Assembly: GCF_000721075.1 (NCBI RefSeq)
Contig: NZ_JOEQ01000004.1
Coordinates: forward strand, 124,001 to 188,000
DNA length: 64,000 bases
Reading direction: 5' to 3'
Source of the DNA: Streptosporangium amethystogenes
Lineage (GTDB): Bacteria; Actinomycetota; Actinomycetes; Streptosporangiales; Streptosporangiaceae
This document shows, one piece after another, positions 46,123-56,281 of this stretch. The position numbers were made by a program, and so were the translations under genes. Positions within the stretch are counted from its first letter, which is position 1. Every line of letters starts with the position of its first letter. Under the pieces are notes generated by a model, which did no database searches, was not told the DNA's origin, and saw only the letters and a program-made list of their open reading frames with translations.

Positions 46123-46416
46123 TCACGAATCCCGCTGGACCGTGGCCCACAGCCCGTAGGAGTGCATGATCTGCGCGTCGCGCTCCATCTCCTCACGGGT
46201 GCCGCTGGAGACCACCGCCTTGCCCTTGTGGTGCACGTCGAGCATCAACTTCTCCGCCTTCTCCTTGGAGTACCCGAAGACGGTCCGGAAGACGTACGTC
46301 ACATAGGACATCAGGTTGACGGGGTCATTCCAGACGATTGTCAACCATGGCAGATCGGGTCTTACGTCGATTGACGGACGCTCGACCTCTGTTGGAGCGG
46401 TGCTACCCACATTCAC
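46123..46416 (-). CDS. clpS: ATP-dependent Clp protease adaptor ClpS
   Basis: 97 residues. ClpS delivers N-degron proteins to ClpC/ClpA-ClpP. The peptide-binding pocket motif [15 protein letters not shown] and the helix [10 protein letters not shown] are intact. The GTG start and the divergent pncB gene are separated by about 35 bp, so their promoters overlap. It heads the minus-strand series leading to cysM. Confidence 0.95.
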   Translation of the reverse strand: MNVGSTAPTEVERPSIDVRPDLPWLTIVWNDPVNLMSYVTYVFRTVFGYSKEKAEKLMLDVHHKGKAVVSSGTREEMERDAQIMHSYGLWATVQRDS

Positions 46417-46450
46417 CAGTCTGCCCTACCCCGGGATTAGTCTTCGACTC

Positions 46451-47740
46451 GTGACAGAGAGCATGAGCACCGCGTTGCTTACCGATCACTATGAGCTGAC
46501 GATGCTGGAGGCGGCGCTGAGAAGCGGCGCCGCCTCCAGGCGGGCGGTCTTCGAGGTGTTCGCGCGACAGCTGCCCGGCGGGCGGCGCTACGGGGTCGTC
46601 GCGGGCACCGGCCGGGTGCTGGAGGCGCTGGAGTCCTTCCGCTTCGACGAGGAGGCGCTGGCGTTCCTCGAAGACAACCGGGTTGTCGACGAGCCGACCC
46701 TGGCCTTCCTCGCCGGATACCGGTTCTCGGGGGACGTGGACGGCTACGCCGAGGGCGAGTGCTACTTCCCCGGTTCCCCGATCATGACGGTGGAGGGCAC
46801 GTTCGCCGAGGCGGTGCTGCTGGAGACCGTGATCCTGTCGGTGCTCAACCACGACTGCGCGATCGCCGCCGCCGCCGCTCGCATGGTCGGCGCCGCCGGG
46901 ACCAGGCCGATCATCGAGATGGGCTCGCGACGGACCCACGAGGCGGCGGCCGTGGCCGCCGCGCGGGCCGCCTACCTCTGCGGGTTCTCCTCCACCTCCA
47001 ACCTCATGGCGGGCCGCGCGTACGGTGTGCCGACGGCCGGCACCGCGGCCCACGCGTTCACCCTGCTCCACGACTCCGAAAAGCAGGCCTTCCAGGCCCA
47101 GATCGCCTCCCTCGGCACCGGCACGACACTGCTGGTCGACACCTACGACGTGGTCCAGGCCGTACGGACCGCGGTGGAGCTGGCCGGTCCCTCCCTCGGC
47201 GCCGTCCGGCTCGATTCCGGAGACCTCGTCCAGGTGGCCCACGAGGTCCGCGAGCAGCTCGACGCGCTCGGTGCGCACCAGACCCGGATCATCGTCACCA
47301 GCGACCTCGACGAGTACGCCATCGCGGCGCTGTCGGCCGCTCCCGTGGACGGCTACGGCGTCGGCACGTCGCTGGTCACCGGCTCGGGATCGCCCACCGC
47401 CGCCCTGGTCTACAAGCTCGTCGCCCGCGCCGACGCCGACGGGATCATGCGGCCGGTGGCCAAGAGGTCGGTGGGCAAGCCCAGCAGGGGCGGTCGCAAG
47501 AACGCCTTCCGCAGGCTCGACCCGGCGGGCACGGCGGTCACCGAGCTGGTCACCACCTCCGGTGACCTTCCCACGGACGCCCGTCCGCTGCAGGTCCCGC
47601 TGGTCAGGAAGGGCGAGATCGTCGGCCGCGAGAAGCTGGACGCGGCCCGCGCACGGCACCGGGAAGCCCTCGCCGAGCTGCCGGCCAACGCCCACCAGCT
47701 CTCCCGGGGCTACGCCGCGCTGCCCACCGTGTTTGACTGA
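46451..47740 (+). CDS. pncB: Nicotinate phosphoribosyltransferase
   Basis: 429 residues from the GTG at 46451; an ATG four codons on is an equally good start. The TDHYELTMLEAALR start, SRRTHEAAA with the catalytic-loop histidine, SSTSNLMAG and AVRLDSGDL are typical of bacterial NAPRTase (EC 6.3.4.21), which makes NaMN from nicotinate. It is followed 4 bp later by pncA, giving a two-gene NAD-salvage operon. Confidence 0.95.
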   Translation: MTESMSTALLTDHYELTMLEAALRSGAASRRAVFEVFARQLPGGRRYGVVAGTGRVLEALESFRFDEEALAFLEDNRVVDEPTLAFLAGYRFSGDVDGYAEGECYFPGSPIMTVEGTFAEAVLLETVILSVLNHDCAIAAAAARMVGAAGTRPIIEMGSRRTHEAAAVAAARAAYLCGFSSTSNLMAGRAYGVPTAGTAAHAFTLLHDSEKQAFQAQIASLGTGTTLLVDTYDVVQAVRTAVELAGPSLGAVRLDSGDLVQVAHEVREQLDALGAHQTRIIVTSDLDEYAIAALSAAPVDGYGVGTSLVTGSGSPTAALVYKLVARADADGIMRPVAKRSVGKPSRGGRKNAFRRLDPAGTAVTELVTTSGDLPTDARPLQVPLVRKGEIVGREKLDAARARHREALAELPANAHQLSRGYAALPTVFD

Positions 47741-47744
47741 CCGC

Positions 47745-48320
47745 ATGCCAACCGCACTGATCATCGTCGATGTCCAGAACGACTTCTGCGAGGGCGGCAG
47801 CCTTCCGGTCGGCGGCGGCGCCGAGGTGGCCGCCGCCATCTCCCGGTACACCGCCTCCCACGGCTACGACCACGTCGTGGCCACCCGCGACCACCATGTG
47901 GACCCCGGCTCCCACTTCGCCGCCCAACCCGACTACGTGAACTCCTGGCCCGTCCACTGTGTCGTCGGGACGGCCGGCTCGGACTTCCATCCCGCCTTCG
48001 ACACCGGACGGGTGGAGGAGGTGTTCAGCAAGGGGGCGCACGCCGCCGCCTACAGCGGCTTCGAGGGCGTCACCCCCGACGGTACGAGCCTGGCCGACTG
48101 GCTCGGCGAGCGCGGCGTGGACACGGTGGACGTCGTCGGCATCGCCACCGACCACTGTGTGCGGGCCACCGCCCTGGACGCGCTCGCGCACGGCCTCTCC
48201 GTCCGGGTGCTGCTGGATCTCACCGCGGGGGTGGCCGCCCCGACCACCGAGGCCGCCCTCGCCGAGCTCGGCTCCGCCGGAGCCCGTCTCACCGGCACCC
48301 CGGTGGTCCGCCCGGCCTGA
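47745..48320 (+). CDS. pncA: Nicotinamidase
   Basis: 191 residues, isochorismatase fold. The catalytic triad is D9 (VDVQNDF), K96 (FSKGAH) and C138 (ATDHCVRAT); metal ligands are expected in RDHHVD (48-53). It converts nicotinamide to nicotinate, the substrate of the PncB encoded just upstream. In mycobacteria this enzyme activates pyrazinamide. ATG at 47745. Confidence 0.94.
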   Translation: MPTALIIVDVQNDFCEGGSLPVGGGAEVAAAISRYTASHGYDHVVATRDHHVDPGSHFAAQPDYVNSWPVHCVVGTAGSDFHPAFDTGRVEEVFSKGAHAAAYSGFEGVTPDGTSLADWLGERGVDTVDVVGIATDHCVRATALDALAHGLSVRVLLDLTAGVAAPTTEAALAELGSAGARLTGTPVVRPA

Positions 48321-48510
48321 CGGTCGTCCCCCCTCGGCACGGTTTCCCGCCCTGTCCGGGAGCCCGGCGGGGGGGAAGGCCGTCGGGAGCGCCCACCGCG
48401 GGCATTCGAACGACTACCGGATCGGCATGGGTGGGTAAACCCAACCACCACCCGCCGCGACAGGAGTATCACGGAGAGCTGAGACCTCTTACTACCGGTG
48501 GTGACCTCAT

Positions 48511-49104
48511 ATGTTCGTGCTCGGTGTCTCCTGGCTGGTCCTGACCCCGCTGTGCCTGTGGAACCTTTTTCGCGGCGGGACGCTGGTGCGGCTGACGAGT
48601 GTGCTGGCGCTGGTCTCACTGGAAGTGGCCACGATCTGGACCACCAGCACGCTCCAGGTCCCGCCGCGGACCCTCATCGCCGCGCCCCCGCCCTCGGCTG
48701 CCCGGATACCGGCCCCGGTCCCGGCTCCTGCCCCGGCCCCGCAGGCGGCCCAGCAGGGCGCTCGGGACGCGCGGAGCGTCTCCTGCCCCGGCAGGATGCC
48801 CGCTCCCGAACGGGTACGGCTGGCCCGCCGCCAGGGCGCGCTGCGGGGCGTGACGCTCTTCTGGACGGCCAGGGCCGACGAGTGCGACACCGCGACGGTG
48901 GTCCTGCGTCACCGGAACCGCACGATCAGGGTCTGGATGCGCGACGGCGAGGCGGAGAGCCGCGCCTCGGGCGCCACGACGCGACCGGTGAGCGTCACCG
49001 GCGGCGTGGCCTCCCTGCAGGTGCCGCTCTCGCAACCGGTGCGCGGCGAGGGAGGGTTCCGGGCGATCGACGGCCGGACCGGCAGGCCGATCGCCCTCGG
49101 CTGA
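48511..49104 (+). CDS. Membrane-anchored protein with Pro/Ala linker
   Basis: 197 residues. Two short membrane segments (about 2-20 and 26-47) are followed by a Pro/Ala-rich linker (50-80) and an extracytoplasmic domain of about 115 residues with two cysteines (VSCPGRMP and ADECDTA) that could form a disulfide. No family recognised. The beta-rich C-terminus (VVLRHRNRTIRVWMRDG) looks like an immunoglobulin-like fold. Preceded by 190 bp without a gene, with GGTGGTGACC before the ATG. Followed by a terminator. Confidence 0.65.
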   Translation: MFVLGVSWLVLTPLCLWNLFRGGTLVRLTSVLALVSLEVATIWTTSTLQVPPRTLIAAPPPSAARIPAPVPAPAPAPQAAQQGARDARSVSCPGRMPAPERVRLARRQGALRGVTLFWTARADECDTATVVLRHRNRTIRVWMRDGEAESRASGATTRPVSVTGGVASLQVPLSQPVRGEGGFRAIDGRTGRPIALG

Positions 49105-49142
49105 CCGGGTCGCGCCCGGCGCGAACGCCGGTGCGACCCGGT
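49104..49142. terminator. Bidirectional terminator between convergent genes
   Basis: ACCGGGTCGC (49104-49113) pairs with GCGACCCGGT (49133-49142), and a second stem CCGGCG-CGAA-CGCCGG lies inside. The structure fills the whole space between the two stop codons. Confidence 0.8.
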
Positions 49143-49149
49143 GGCCGGG

Positions 49150-50901
49150 TCAGTGGGAGCGCTGGGTGGCCCAGTGGCGGATCTTGTCGATCCGCTCCTG
49201 GATCTGCTCCGCGGAGGCCTGCGCGATGGCGGGGCCGCCACAGGACCTGCGGAGCTCGGCGTGGATCACACCGTGCGGCTGGCCGGTGCGGTGGTTCCAG
49301 GCGCCGACGAGGCCGTTGAGTTCCTTGCGGAGGTTGGCGATCAGCTCGTGCGGGGCGAGTTGCGGCTCCTTGGGCTCGGGCCTGTTGCGCCTGGCCTTCA
49401 GCTGATCGGACTGGCGCTTGCTCAGCAGGGTGCGGACCTGGTCGGGCTCCAGCAGGCCCGGCAGGCCGAGAAAGTCCTCCTCCTCGGGGGAACCGGTCTC
49501 CGCGGCACTGCCGAACTCGCCGCCGTCGAAGAGCACCCGGTCGAAGGTGGCGACCGCCTCCAGGGTCTCGAACGGCAGCTCATCACCCAGGACGTCGGGA
49601 TTGTCCTTCTTACGCTGGGCGTCCTCCAGCAGGAAGTCGTCCAGCCCCTCCTCCGGGGGCTTGCGGTCGAGCACGTGGTCGCGCTCGGCCTCCAGCTCCG
49701 CCGCCAGTCCCATCAGGGTCGGCACCGAGGGCACGAAGACGGACGCGGTCTCGCCTCTCTTGCGGGCGCGGACGAAGCGGCCGACCGCCTGCGCGAAGAA
49801 GAGCGGGGTCGAGATGCTCGTGGCGTAGACGCCGACGGCCAGGCGCGGGATGTCGACGCCCTCGGAGACCATCCGGACCGCGACCAGCCAGCGCTGCTCG
49901 GAGGCGGAGAACTCCTTGATCTTCTTTGAGGCCGCCGGGTCGTCGGAGAGCACGACCGTGGCGCCCTCGCCGGTGATGGTCCTGATGTGGCGGGCGTAGG
50001 CGCGGGCGGTCTCGTGGTCGGTGGCGATGACCAGGGCCCCGGCGTCGGGCACGCCCCTGCGCACCTCGGTCAGCCGCCGGTCGGCCGCCCGGAGAACCTG
50101 GCGGATCCACTCGCCCTTCGGGTCGAGCGCGGCCCGCCACGCCTGACCGAGCTGGTCCTTGGTGAGCGGGGTGCCGAGGGTGGCGGCGATCTCGTCGCCG
50201 GCGCGGGTCCGCCAGCGCATCTCACCGGCGTAGGCGAGGAAGATGACCGGGCGGACGACACCGTCGGCGAGCGCGGGACCGTAACCGTAGGAGTAGTCGG
50301 AGACGCTGCGCCTGACCCCGTCGCCGTCTTCGGCGTAGGTGACGAAGGGGATCGGGTTGATGTCGGACCTGAAGGGGGTGCCGGTCAGGGCGAGGCGCCG
50401 GGCGGCGGGCTCGAACGCCTCCCGCACGCCGTCGCCCCAGGACTTCGCGTCGCCCGCGTGGTGGATCTCATCGAAGATCACGAGCGTCTTGCGCGCCTCG
50501 GTGCGGGCGCGGTGCAGTGCCGGATGCATCGACACCTGGGCGTAGGTGATGGCCACCCCGACGTAGTCACGGGAGGTCGCGCCCTGGCTGTTCTTGAACT
50601 CGGGATCGATCGCGATGCCGACCCTGCCCGCGGCGTCCGCCCACTGCTGCTTGAGATGCTCCGTCGGTGTGACGATGGTCACAGCCCGGATCAGCCCTCT
50701 GGACAGGAGGTCGCCGGCGATGCGGAGTGCGAAGGTCGTCTTGCCCGCACCCGGGGTGGCGACCGCGAGGAAGTCACGAGGCTCACGGCTGGAGTACAGG
50801 TCAAAGGCCTCCTGCTGCCACGCGCGAAGCTTCGGCGCGGTGCCCCAGGCGGCACGGTCCGGATATGAGGGCGAGAGGTGGGATGCGGCGAAAGTGCTCA
50901 C
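49150..50901 (-). CDS. SF2 DEAD/DEAH-box helicase (ResIII/XPB-like)
   Basis: 583 residues. Motif I ATPGAGKTT (48-56), motif II DEIHH (144-148), motif III LTGTPFR, motif V GVDIPRL and motif VI QAVGRFVRAR are all present. The C-terminal 150 residues carry an acidic region (GSPEEEDFLGLPG) and a helical end ending WATQRSH. It is a double-stranded-nucleic-acid translocase of the type common in actinomycetes; whether it acts in repair or restriction is not known, and no methylase or nuclease is adjacent. GTG start. Confidence 0.88.
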   Translation of the reverse strand: MSTFAASHLSPSYPDRAAWGTAPKLRAWQQEAFDLYSSREPRDFLAVATPGAGKTTFALRIAGDLLSRGLIRAVTIVTPTEHLKQQWADAAGRVGIAIDPEFKNSQGATSRDYVGVAITYAQVSMHPALHRARTEARKTLVIFDEIHHAGDAKSWGDGVREAFEPAARRLALTGTPFRSDINPIPFVTYAEDGDGVRRSVSDYSYGYGPALADGVVRPVIFLAYAGEMRWRTRAGDEIAATLGTPLTKDQLGQAWRAALDPKGEWIRQVLRAADRRLTEVRRGVPDAGALVIATDHETARAYARHIRTITGEGATVVLSDDPAASKKIKEFSASEQRWLVAVRMVSEGVDIPRLAVGVYATSISTPLFFAQAVGRFVRARKRGETASVFVPSVPTLMGLAAELEAERDHVLDRKPPEEGLDDFLLEDAQRKKDNPDVLGDELPFETLEAVATFDRVLFDGGEFGSAAETGSPEEEDFLGLPGLLEPDQVRTLLSKRQSDQLKARRNRPEPKEPQLAPHELIANLRKELNGLVGAWNHRTGQPHGVIHAELRRSCGGPAIAQASAEQIQERIDKIRHWATQRSH

Positions 50902-51038
50902 AGTGTCACCAGGGTAATCGGCGTCGCCGACAAGACGTGCCGATCGGCCGAGATCCTCGCCAAGGTCGCCTCCGCGTGCTAGGTGTTCCGTGACCGCCGC
51001 CGATCGACAGGCACGCCGCGGCTCACGGAGGCCGGGCG

Positions 51039-51884
51039 TCAGTTCAGACCCGCGATCACCGTATCGATCTCGGCCCGCGACACGGGATCGTCCGGCTGCG
51101 CCATTCCGACCACGACCACCGGGCGCCCGCCGCCACCTGTGAGGAAGACCACGCGAAGGTAGGCCGGCCGGTTCACGATGTCCAGGTACTCGGCGCGCAG
51201 CGAGCGGGCGTGCCCGGTGCGCGCGCCCACCGCGATCTCCGTGTCGTCCACCACCTTCACCTTGTCGCCGTGGAGCAGGAGCCGTCCGTACAGGTCGCCG
51301 AGCTCGGCCGCGGTGGCGCGCACGTCGGCCGCGGGTTCCGCCGGCATGACCATCACCGTCGTGTTGACACCGTCGCCCGCGACCGAGGTGAACCCCGTGA
51401 CGGGCGGCACCGTGCCCGCGAGCCAGCCCTCCGGCAGCCGGTAGCTGACCCCCGCGACCGGATCGGTCACCCGCCCCGGCGGCGGGTCCGGCGCCGACCG
51501 CAGCACCAGCACGACCGCGCCGGCGATGACGCCGCCGCCGACGACGAGGGTGAGCAGTACGAGCAGCAGACCGCGCAGGCGCCCGGGACGGGGCTGGGGC
51601 GGGGCGATGGGCGTGCCGTACCAGCGGGCCGAGGGTGGGAGGTCGTCACCGGGCTCGGGTATCCGAGGAGGCCAGGTGAGGTGGGAGCGGCTGTCGGACG
51701 GCTCGGACTCCGGCGGCGGCCAGGGACGGCGCTCGTCACCGAGGTCCGGGTCATCGGGCGGCCACCCCTGGTCCTCCGCCTTCCGTGTGGCCTTCCGGGC
51801 GGCCTTTCCGCCCCGCCGGGACCGGCGCCCCCCGTCACGACCGGGCTCGTCCAACGGGTCCGAGCGGCGAGGTCGTTCGTGCAC
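51039..51884 (-). CDS. Single-pass membrane protein with basic disordered N-terminus
   Basis: 281 residues. Residues 1-95 are hydrophilic (KAARKATRKAEDQ, then Pro/Trp/Glu-rich), one membrane segment lies at about 104-127 (LLLVLLTLVVGGGVIAGAVV), and the last 150 residues form an extracytoplasmic domain starting YRLPEGW, like the LpqN/DUF-type folds of actinobacterial surface proteins. GGAGGAGG precedes the GTG. Function unknown. Confidence 0.75.
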   Translation of the reverse strand: MHERPRRSDPLDEPGRDGGRRSRRGGKAARKATRKAEDQGWPPDDPDLGDERRPWPPPESEPSDSRSHLTWPPRIPEPGDDLPPSARWYGTPIAPPQPRPGRLRGLLLVLLTLVVGGGVIAGAVVLVLRSAPDPPPGRVTDPVAGVSYRLPEGWLAGTVPPVTGFTSVAGDGVNTTVMVMPAEPAADVRATAAELGDLYGRLLLHGDKVKVVDDTEIAVGARTGHARSLRAEYLDIVNRPAYLRVVFLTGGGGRPVVVVGMAQPDDPVSRAEIDTVIAGLN

Positions 51885-51982
51885 GGGGCCTCCTCCCGGC
51901 GGTCACGGTCCTACCGTCCTACCATGCATCCCGCGGCGTGGTCCGGCTATGGGTGATCGCTGTTACAGGAGTGACCAATGAG

Positions 51983-52165
51983 TCATGAGATGTCCCGCAT
52001 ACGCCGGGCCACGATCACCCCGAAGGGCCCCAGGGATGCCATCGGGGCGACGATCATGATGTAGCCGGTGGCGATGTCGTCATGGCCGATCAGCGTGACG
52101 ACGAGCAGGACGCCGAGGGAGGCGGCGCGGTACTCGGGGCCGATGAGCCGGGGGATTCGTACGGA
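51983..52165 (-). pseudogene. Possible membrane-protein fragment
   Basis: An open stretch of about 60 codons ends in TGA at 51983-51985. It encodes a hydrophobic helix (AASLGVLLVVTLIGHDDIAT) and a second (YIMIVAPMASLGPFGVIVAR) and ends in RRMRDIS. No start codon precedes the first helix before the upstream stop. It may be the 3' remnant of a membrane protein, in the 280-bp gap between the protein at 51039-51884 and the protease gene. Confidence 0.3.
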
Positions 52166-52168
52166 GCG

Positions 52169-53107
52169 TCAAGTGCCTTCGGTACGGTCACCTGTCAAGG
52201 GGAGTGTCCGCCCCGGCTCTCGGTGGGCGACCCACATCTGCTGCATCCTGAGGGCCTGGCCGGAGGTGAACCCGGACATGCAGCGGTCGTCGGAGTAGTC
52301 CATGAAGTTGTGGATCGGGTCGGGACCGCCTCCCGCGCAGGTGTCCTTGACCTGCGGGCAGCCCTCGGTGGGCTGCCCCTCGGGCGCGGTGTCGGCGACC
52401 CCGTCGCCCACGGCCTCGCAGCCCTTCTCGAAGGTGTGCAGCAGCCCGAGCCAGTGACCGATCTCATGGACCCCGGTGTACCCCCGGTCGAAGCTGCGCA
52501 TCGCCCCGCCGGGCAGGCTGCGCCAGTCGACGACCACGCCGTCGAGAGCCGGCTCCTTCCGGTATCCGTGGGGGTAGGTGGAGTAGCCGAGCACCAGCTC
52601 GCTGAGCTGGGCGAGGTAGAGGTTGAGCGTTTCGGGGCCGCCCCTGCGCATCTGCTTGATCGCCCGCTCGTGGGTGACGGGGTCGCGGAACCAGGCCGGG
52701 TTGACGGTACGGGTGATGCCCTCCAGCCTGAACCGGATCCCGGTGTCCGCCCCGCCGAGTTGCCCGGAGTAGGCGATGTTGAGCGTGGCGACCTGGTCGC
52801 GTACGGCGAAGTCGGGGGCGCCGAGGCGACCGTCGGTGATGACGTGCACCCAGGTGGGCACGGTGACGGGAAGCACGAGCGGAAGCGATCTCGACCGGGA
52901 CCGTCCGTCGACGGGCAGGAGGGAGGACACCGGGGATGGCACGGGCGGCTCGGGCCCACGCACCGGCGGCGCGGGGCGGACCGCCCCCCGCACCATGACG
53001 TGGGCCGCTCCGGAGGCGAGGGCGCACCCGGGCACGGTGGGTTCCCGGCCGGGGATGGGCAGCGTCAACAGGCATGCGGAAAAAACGGCGATCGCACGCC
53101 GAAACAT
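52169..53107 (-). CDS. Secreted zinc metalloprotease (M43/pappalysin type)
   Basis: 312 residues with a Sec-type signal peptide (MFRRAIAVFSACLLTLPIPG). The zinc site is HEIGHWLGLLH (H214, E215, H218, H224), and the Met-turn region NFMDYSDDRCMSGFTSGQ follows, with paired cysteines (EKGCEAV, EGCPQV, DTCAGG, DRCMSG) as in cytophagalysin-like M43B metzincins. A Pro-rich linker occupies residues 42-62. Secreted protease of unknown substrate. Monocistronic. Confidence 0.88.
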   Translation of the reverse strand: MFRRAIAVFSACLLTLPIPGREPTVPGCALASGAAHVMVRGAVRPAPPVRGPEPPVPSPVSSLLPVDGRSRSRSLPLVLPVTVPTWVHVITDGRLGAPDFAVRDQVATLNIAYSGQLGGADTGIRFRLEGITRTVNPAWFRDPVTHERAIKQMRRGGPETLNLYLAQLSELVLGYSTYPHGYRKEPALDGVVVDWRSLPGGAMRSFDRGYTGVHEIGHWLGLLHTFEKGCEAVGDGVADTAPEGQPTEGCPQVKDTCAGGGPDPIHNFMDYSDDRCMSGFTSGQALRMQQMWVAHREPGRTLPLTGDRTEGT

Positions 53108-53203
53108 GGACTCCCCCGACGGATACCGGCCACTGGTCGCTCGCCGCCCCCCGGCGACATCCCGACCGTAGCCTCATCGGTGGCGATCACCCATCAGCAA
53201 CAC

Positions 53204-53455
53204 TCACTCCTTGTTGCCGTCTTCCCCCTTCGGCAGGCCCGAGTAGATCTCCTTGCACTCCGGGCAGACCGGGAACTTCTGGGGGTCGCGGTTGGGCACC
53301 CAGACCTTCCCGCAGAGCGCGCGGACCGGTGTCCCGCTCAGCGCGCTCTCCATGATCTTGTTCTTCTCGACGTAGTGGGCGAAGCGCTCGTGGTCGCCGT
53401 CGCCGTGCGACAGGTCCGGCCGGACGTCGCTCTCAGGGAGAATCTTCGTACTCAC
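53204..53455 (-). CDS. DUF3039 zinc-ribbon protein
   Basis: 83 residues from the GTG at 53453-53455. RALCGKVWVPNRDP and FPVCPECKEIYSG give a Cys-x(n)-CxxC zinc ribbon, and ERFAHYVEKNKIMESAL is the family signature. DUF3039 proteins are small, widespread and uncharacterised in actinobacteria. Cytoplasmic; possibly RNA- or protein-binding. Confidence 0.9.
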   Translation of the reverse strand: MSTKILPESDVRPDLSHGDGDHERFAHYVEKNKIMESALSGTPVRALCGKVWVPNRDPQKFPVCPECKEIYSGLPKGEDGNKE

Positions 53456-53559
53456 CCTGGTGATTTTATGCCCGCACCGTCGCGCCCCGGTCACCGGCGC
53501 GACGCCGCAGGCCCGGCGATCGGTCGCCGGGCCTGGGGATGAACCGTGTTCGAGTGCCT

Positions 53560-53850
53560 TCAGCCCATGTGGATCACGGCGCCCTCGCTCTTGCGCCCCG
53601 CCCTGACGAAGAGCGCGAGCAGCGCCGCGAGGACGGCCACCCCGGTGCTGACCGTGAAGCCGAGGTGCATGCCGTCCGGGAAGGACGAGTGCACGACGCC
53701 GGTGATGGCCTGCACGATCGGCTCGGGCGTGCCGGGGGCCGCGCCGGTCTGGGCGTAGGCGGCGCCCTGCTTGACCAGCTCCAGCTGCTCGGCGGGGAGT
53801 TCCGGAAGCTTGGCGGCCGCCCTGTAACCGGGCAGCACGTCGGCCACCTT
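53560..53850 (-). pseudogene. C-terminal remnant of an MFS drug transporter
   Basis: About 95 codons end in HMG-stop at 53560. The order helix, loop and final membrane segment (AITGVVHSSFPDGMHLGFTV, then TGVAVLAALLALFVRAG) matches the last part of EmrB/QacA-type 14-helix transporters. Everything before about 53850 is missing. The frame upstream of that point is antisense to a different small open frame, so the junction near 53850 looks like a deletion scar. Confidence 0.55.
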
Positions 53851-53937
53851 GCCATCTCCGCCCGCCTGGAGTCGACCCTCGCCCTGGCCGAACGCTCCCT
53901 GCGTCCCGGCTGGGACCGCCCCGGGCACCCGGTCTAG
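53850..53937 (+). pseudogene. Possible 3' remnant of a regulator gene
   Basis: Directly adjoining the transporter remnant on the opposite strand is an open end of about 29 codons, LAISARLESTLALAERSLRP and nine more residues, stopping at 53935-53937. It overlaps the yqgE stop by 3-4 bp. It resembles the C-terminal helix of a small helix-turn-helix regulator, but it is too short to assign. Confidence 0.25.
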
Positions 53938-54512
53938 TTCATCGACGGGTCGTCAGGACAGGTGGCCACATAGGCCAGCTCGCCCCGCTGGCGGCGGAGC
54001 ACGGCCCGCCAGAGCGACTCGGGGTCGTGGTGGAATGTGTCGCCGAGCTCCGAGTCCACGACGTACCAGGCGCCCTCGCCGATCTCGCTCTCCAGTTGCC
54101 CGGCCGACCATCCGGCGTACCCCGCGAAGATGCGCATCTGGGCGATCTCCCCGGCGAGGATCTCCGGCGGCGCGTCGAGGTCGACGGTGCCGAGCCTGGA
54201 GACCGCCGCGGTGCCCGCGTGCAGCCGCCGCCAGCCGAGCGGCTCCTGCCCGCTCGGCACCGCGGCCAGCGCCAGGGCGCTGTCGGTCTGCACGGGGCCT
54301 CCCTGGAACAGCACGGACGGGCCGGTGACCATGGTGTCCCAGGTCGGGAGCACCTGGGTCACCGAGATGTCACTCGGCCTGTTGAGCACCACGCCCAGGG
54401 TGCCGCCGTCGAGGTCGTGCTCCAGCACCAGGACCACGCTGCGCCGGAAGTTGGGATCCTCCAGCTGCGGGGTGGCCACCAGAAGCCCACCGACGTAGAT
54501 CGCCTCCGCCAT
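53934..54512 (-). CDS. YqgE/AlgH family protein
   Basis: 192 residues. The family start GGLLVATPQLEDPNFRRSVV, the LNRPSD loop, the FQGGPV loop and RIFAGYAGWSAGQLE are intact. Structures of YqgE/AlgH are known, but the role is not; some links to RNA or ribosome metabolism have been suggested. The ATG at 54510-54512 sits right after GGAGGT, an unusually short spacing; an upstream ATG at 54579 would add 23 atypical residues. Confidence 0.92.
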   Translation of the reverse strand: MAEAIYVGGLLVATPQLEDPNFRRSVVLVLEHDLDGGTLGVVLNRPSDISVTQVLPTWDTMVTGPSVLFQGGPVQTDSALALAAVPSGQEPLGWRRLHAGTAAVSRLGTVDLDAPPEILAGEIAQMRIFAGYAGWSAGQLESEIGEGAWYVVDSELGDTFHHDPESLWRAVLRRQRGELAYVATCPDDPSMN

Positions 54513-54667
54513 ACCTCCATCATGAGGGGTGAAGGCCCCTTCGCGCTGCTCCCCCCGCCCTTCTGATGACCCGGACCTCATGTGCCCGTCACGCGACGCG
54601 CACGTGAGGGAACTCCATGGAGCGAAGACCGCGGAACGGGACGGTGGCGACGGCCTGACAACGGGCC

Positions 54668-56080
<1,413 letters not shown>

Positions 56081-56281
56081 AGCCGATCCGCTCCTTTGCG
56101 ACTAACTTAAGTTGGGTTGCCTCCATCGTGCCATCACCAGGGGTGTGTACGCACCGGAGGTGGTGGACCCGCAGGTGTACATGCGGTCACGGAACACCTC
56201 GCCCCGGCCCGTCATGACGTTCGTCACCAAGGGCGGCCCCGGAGGGCGGGCCGCCGGGCCGGGTACTCGGAGGCGGGGTGC

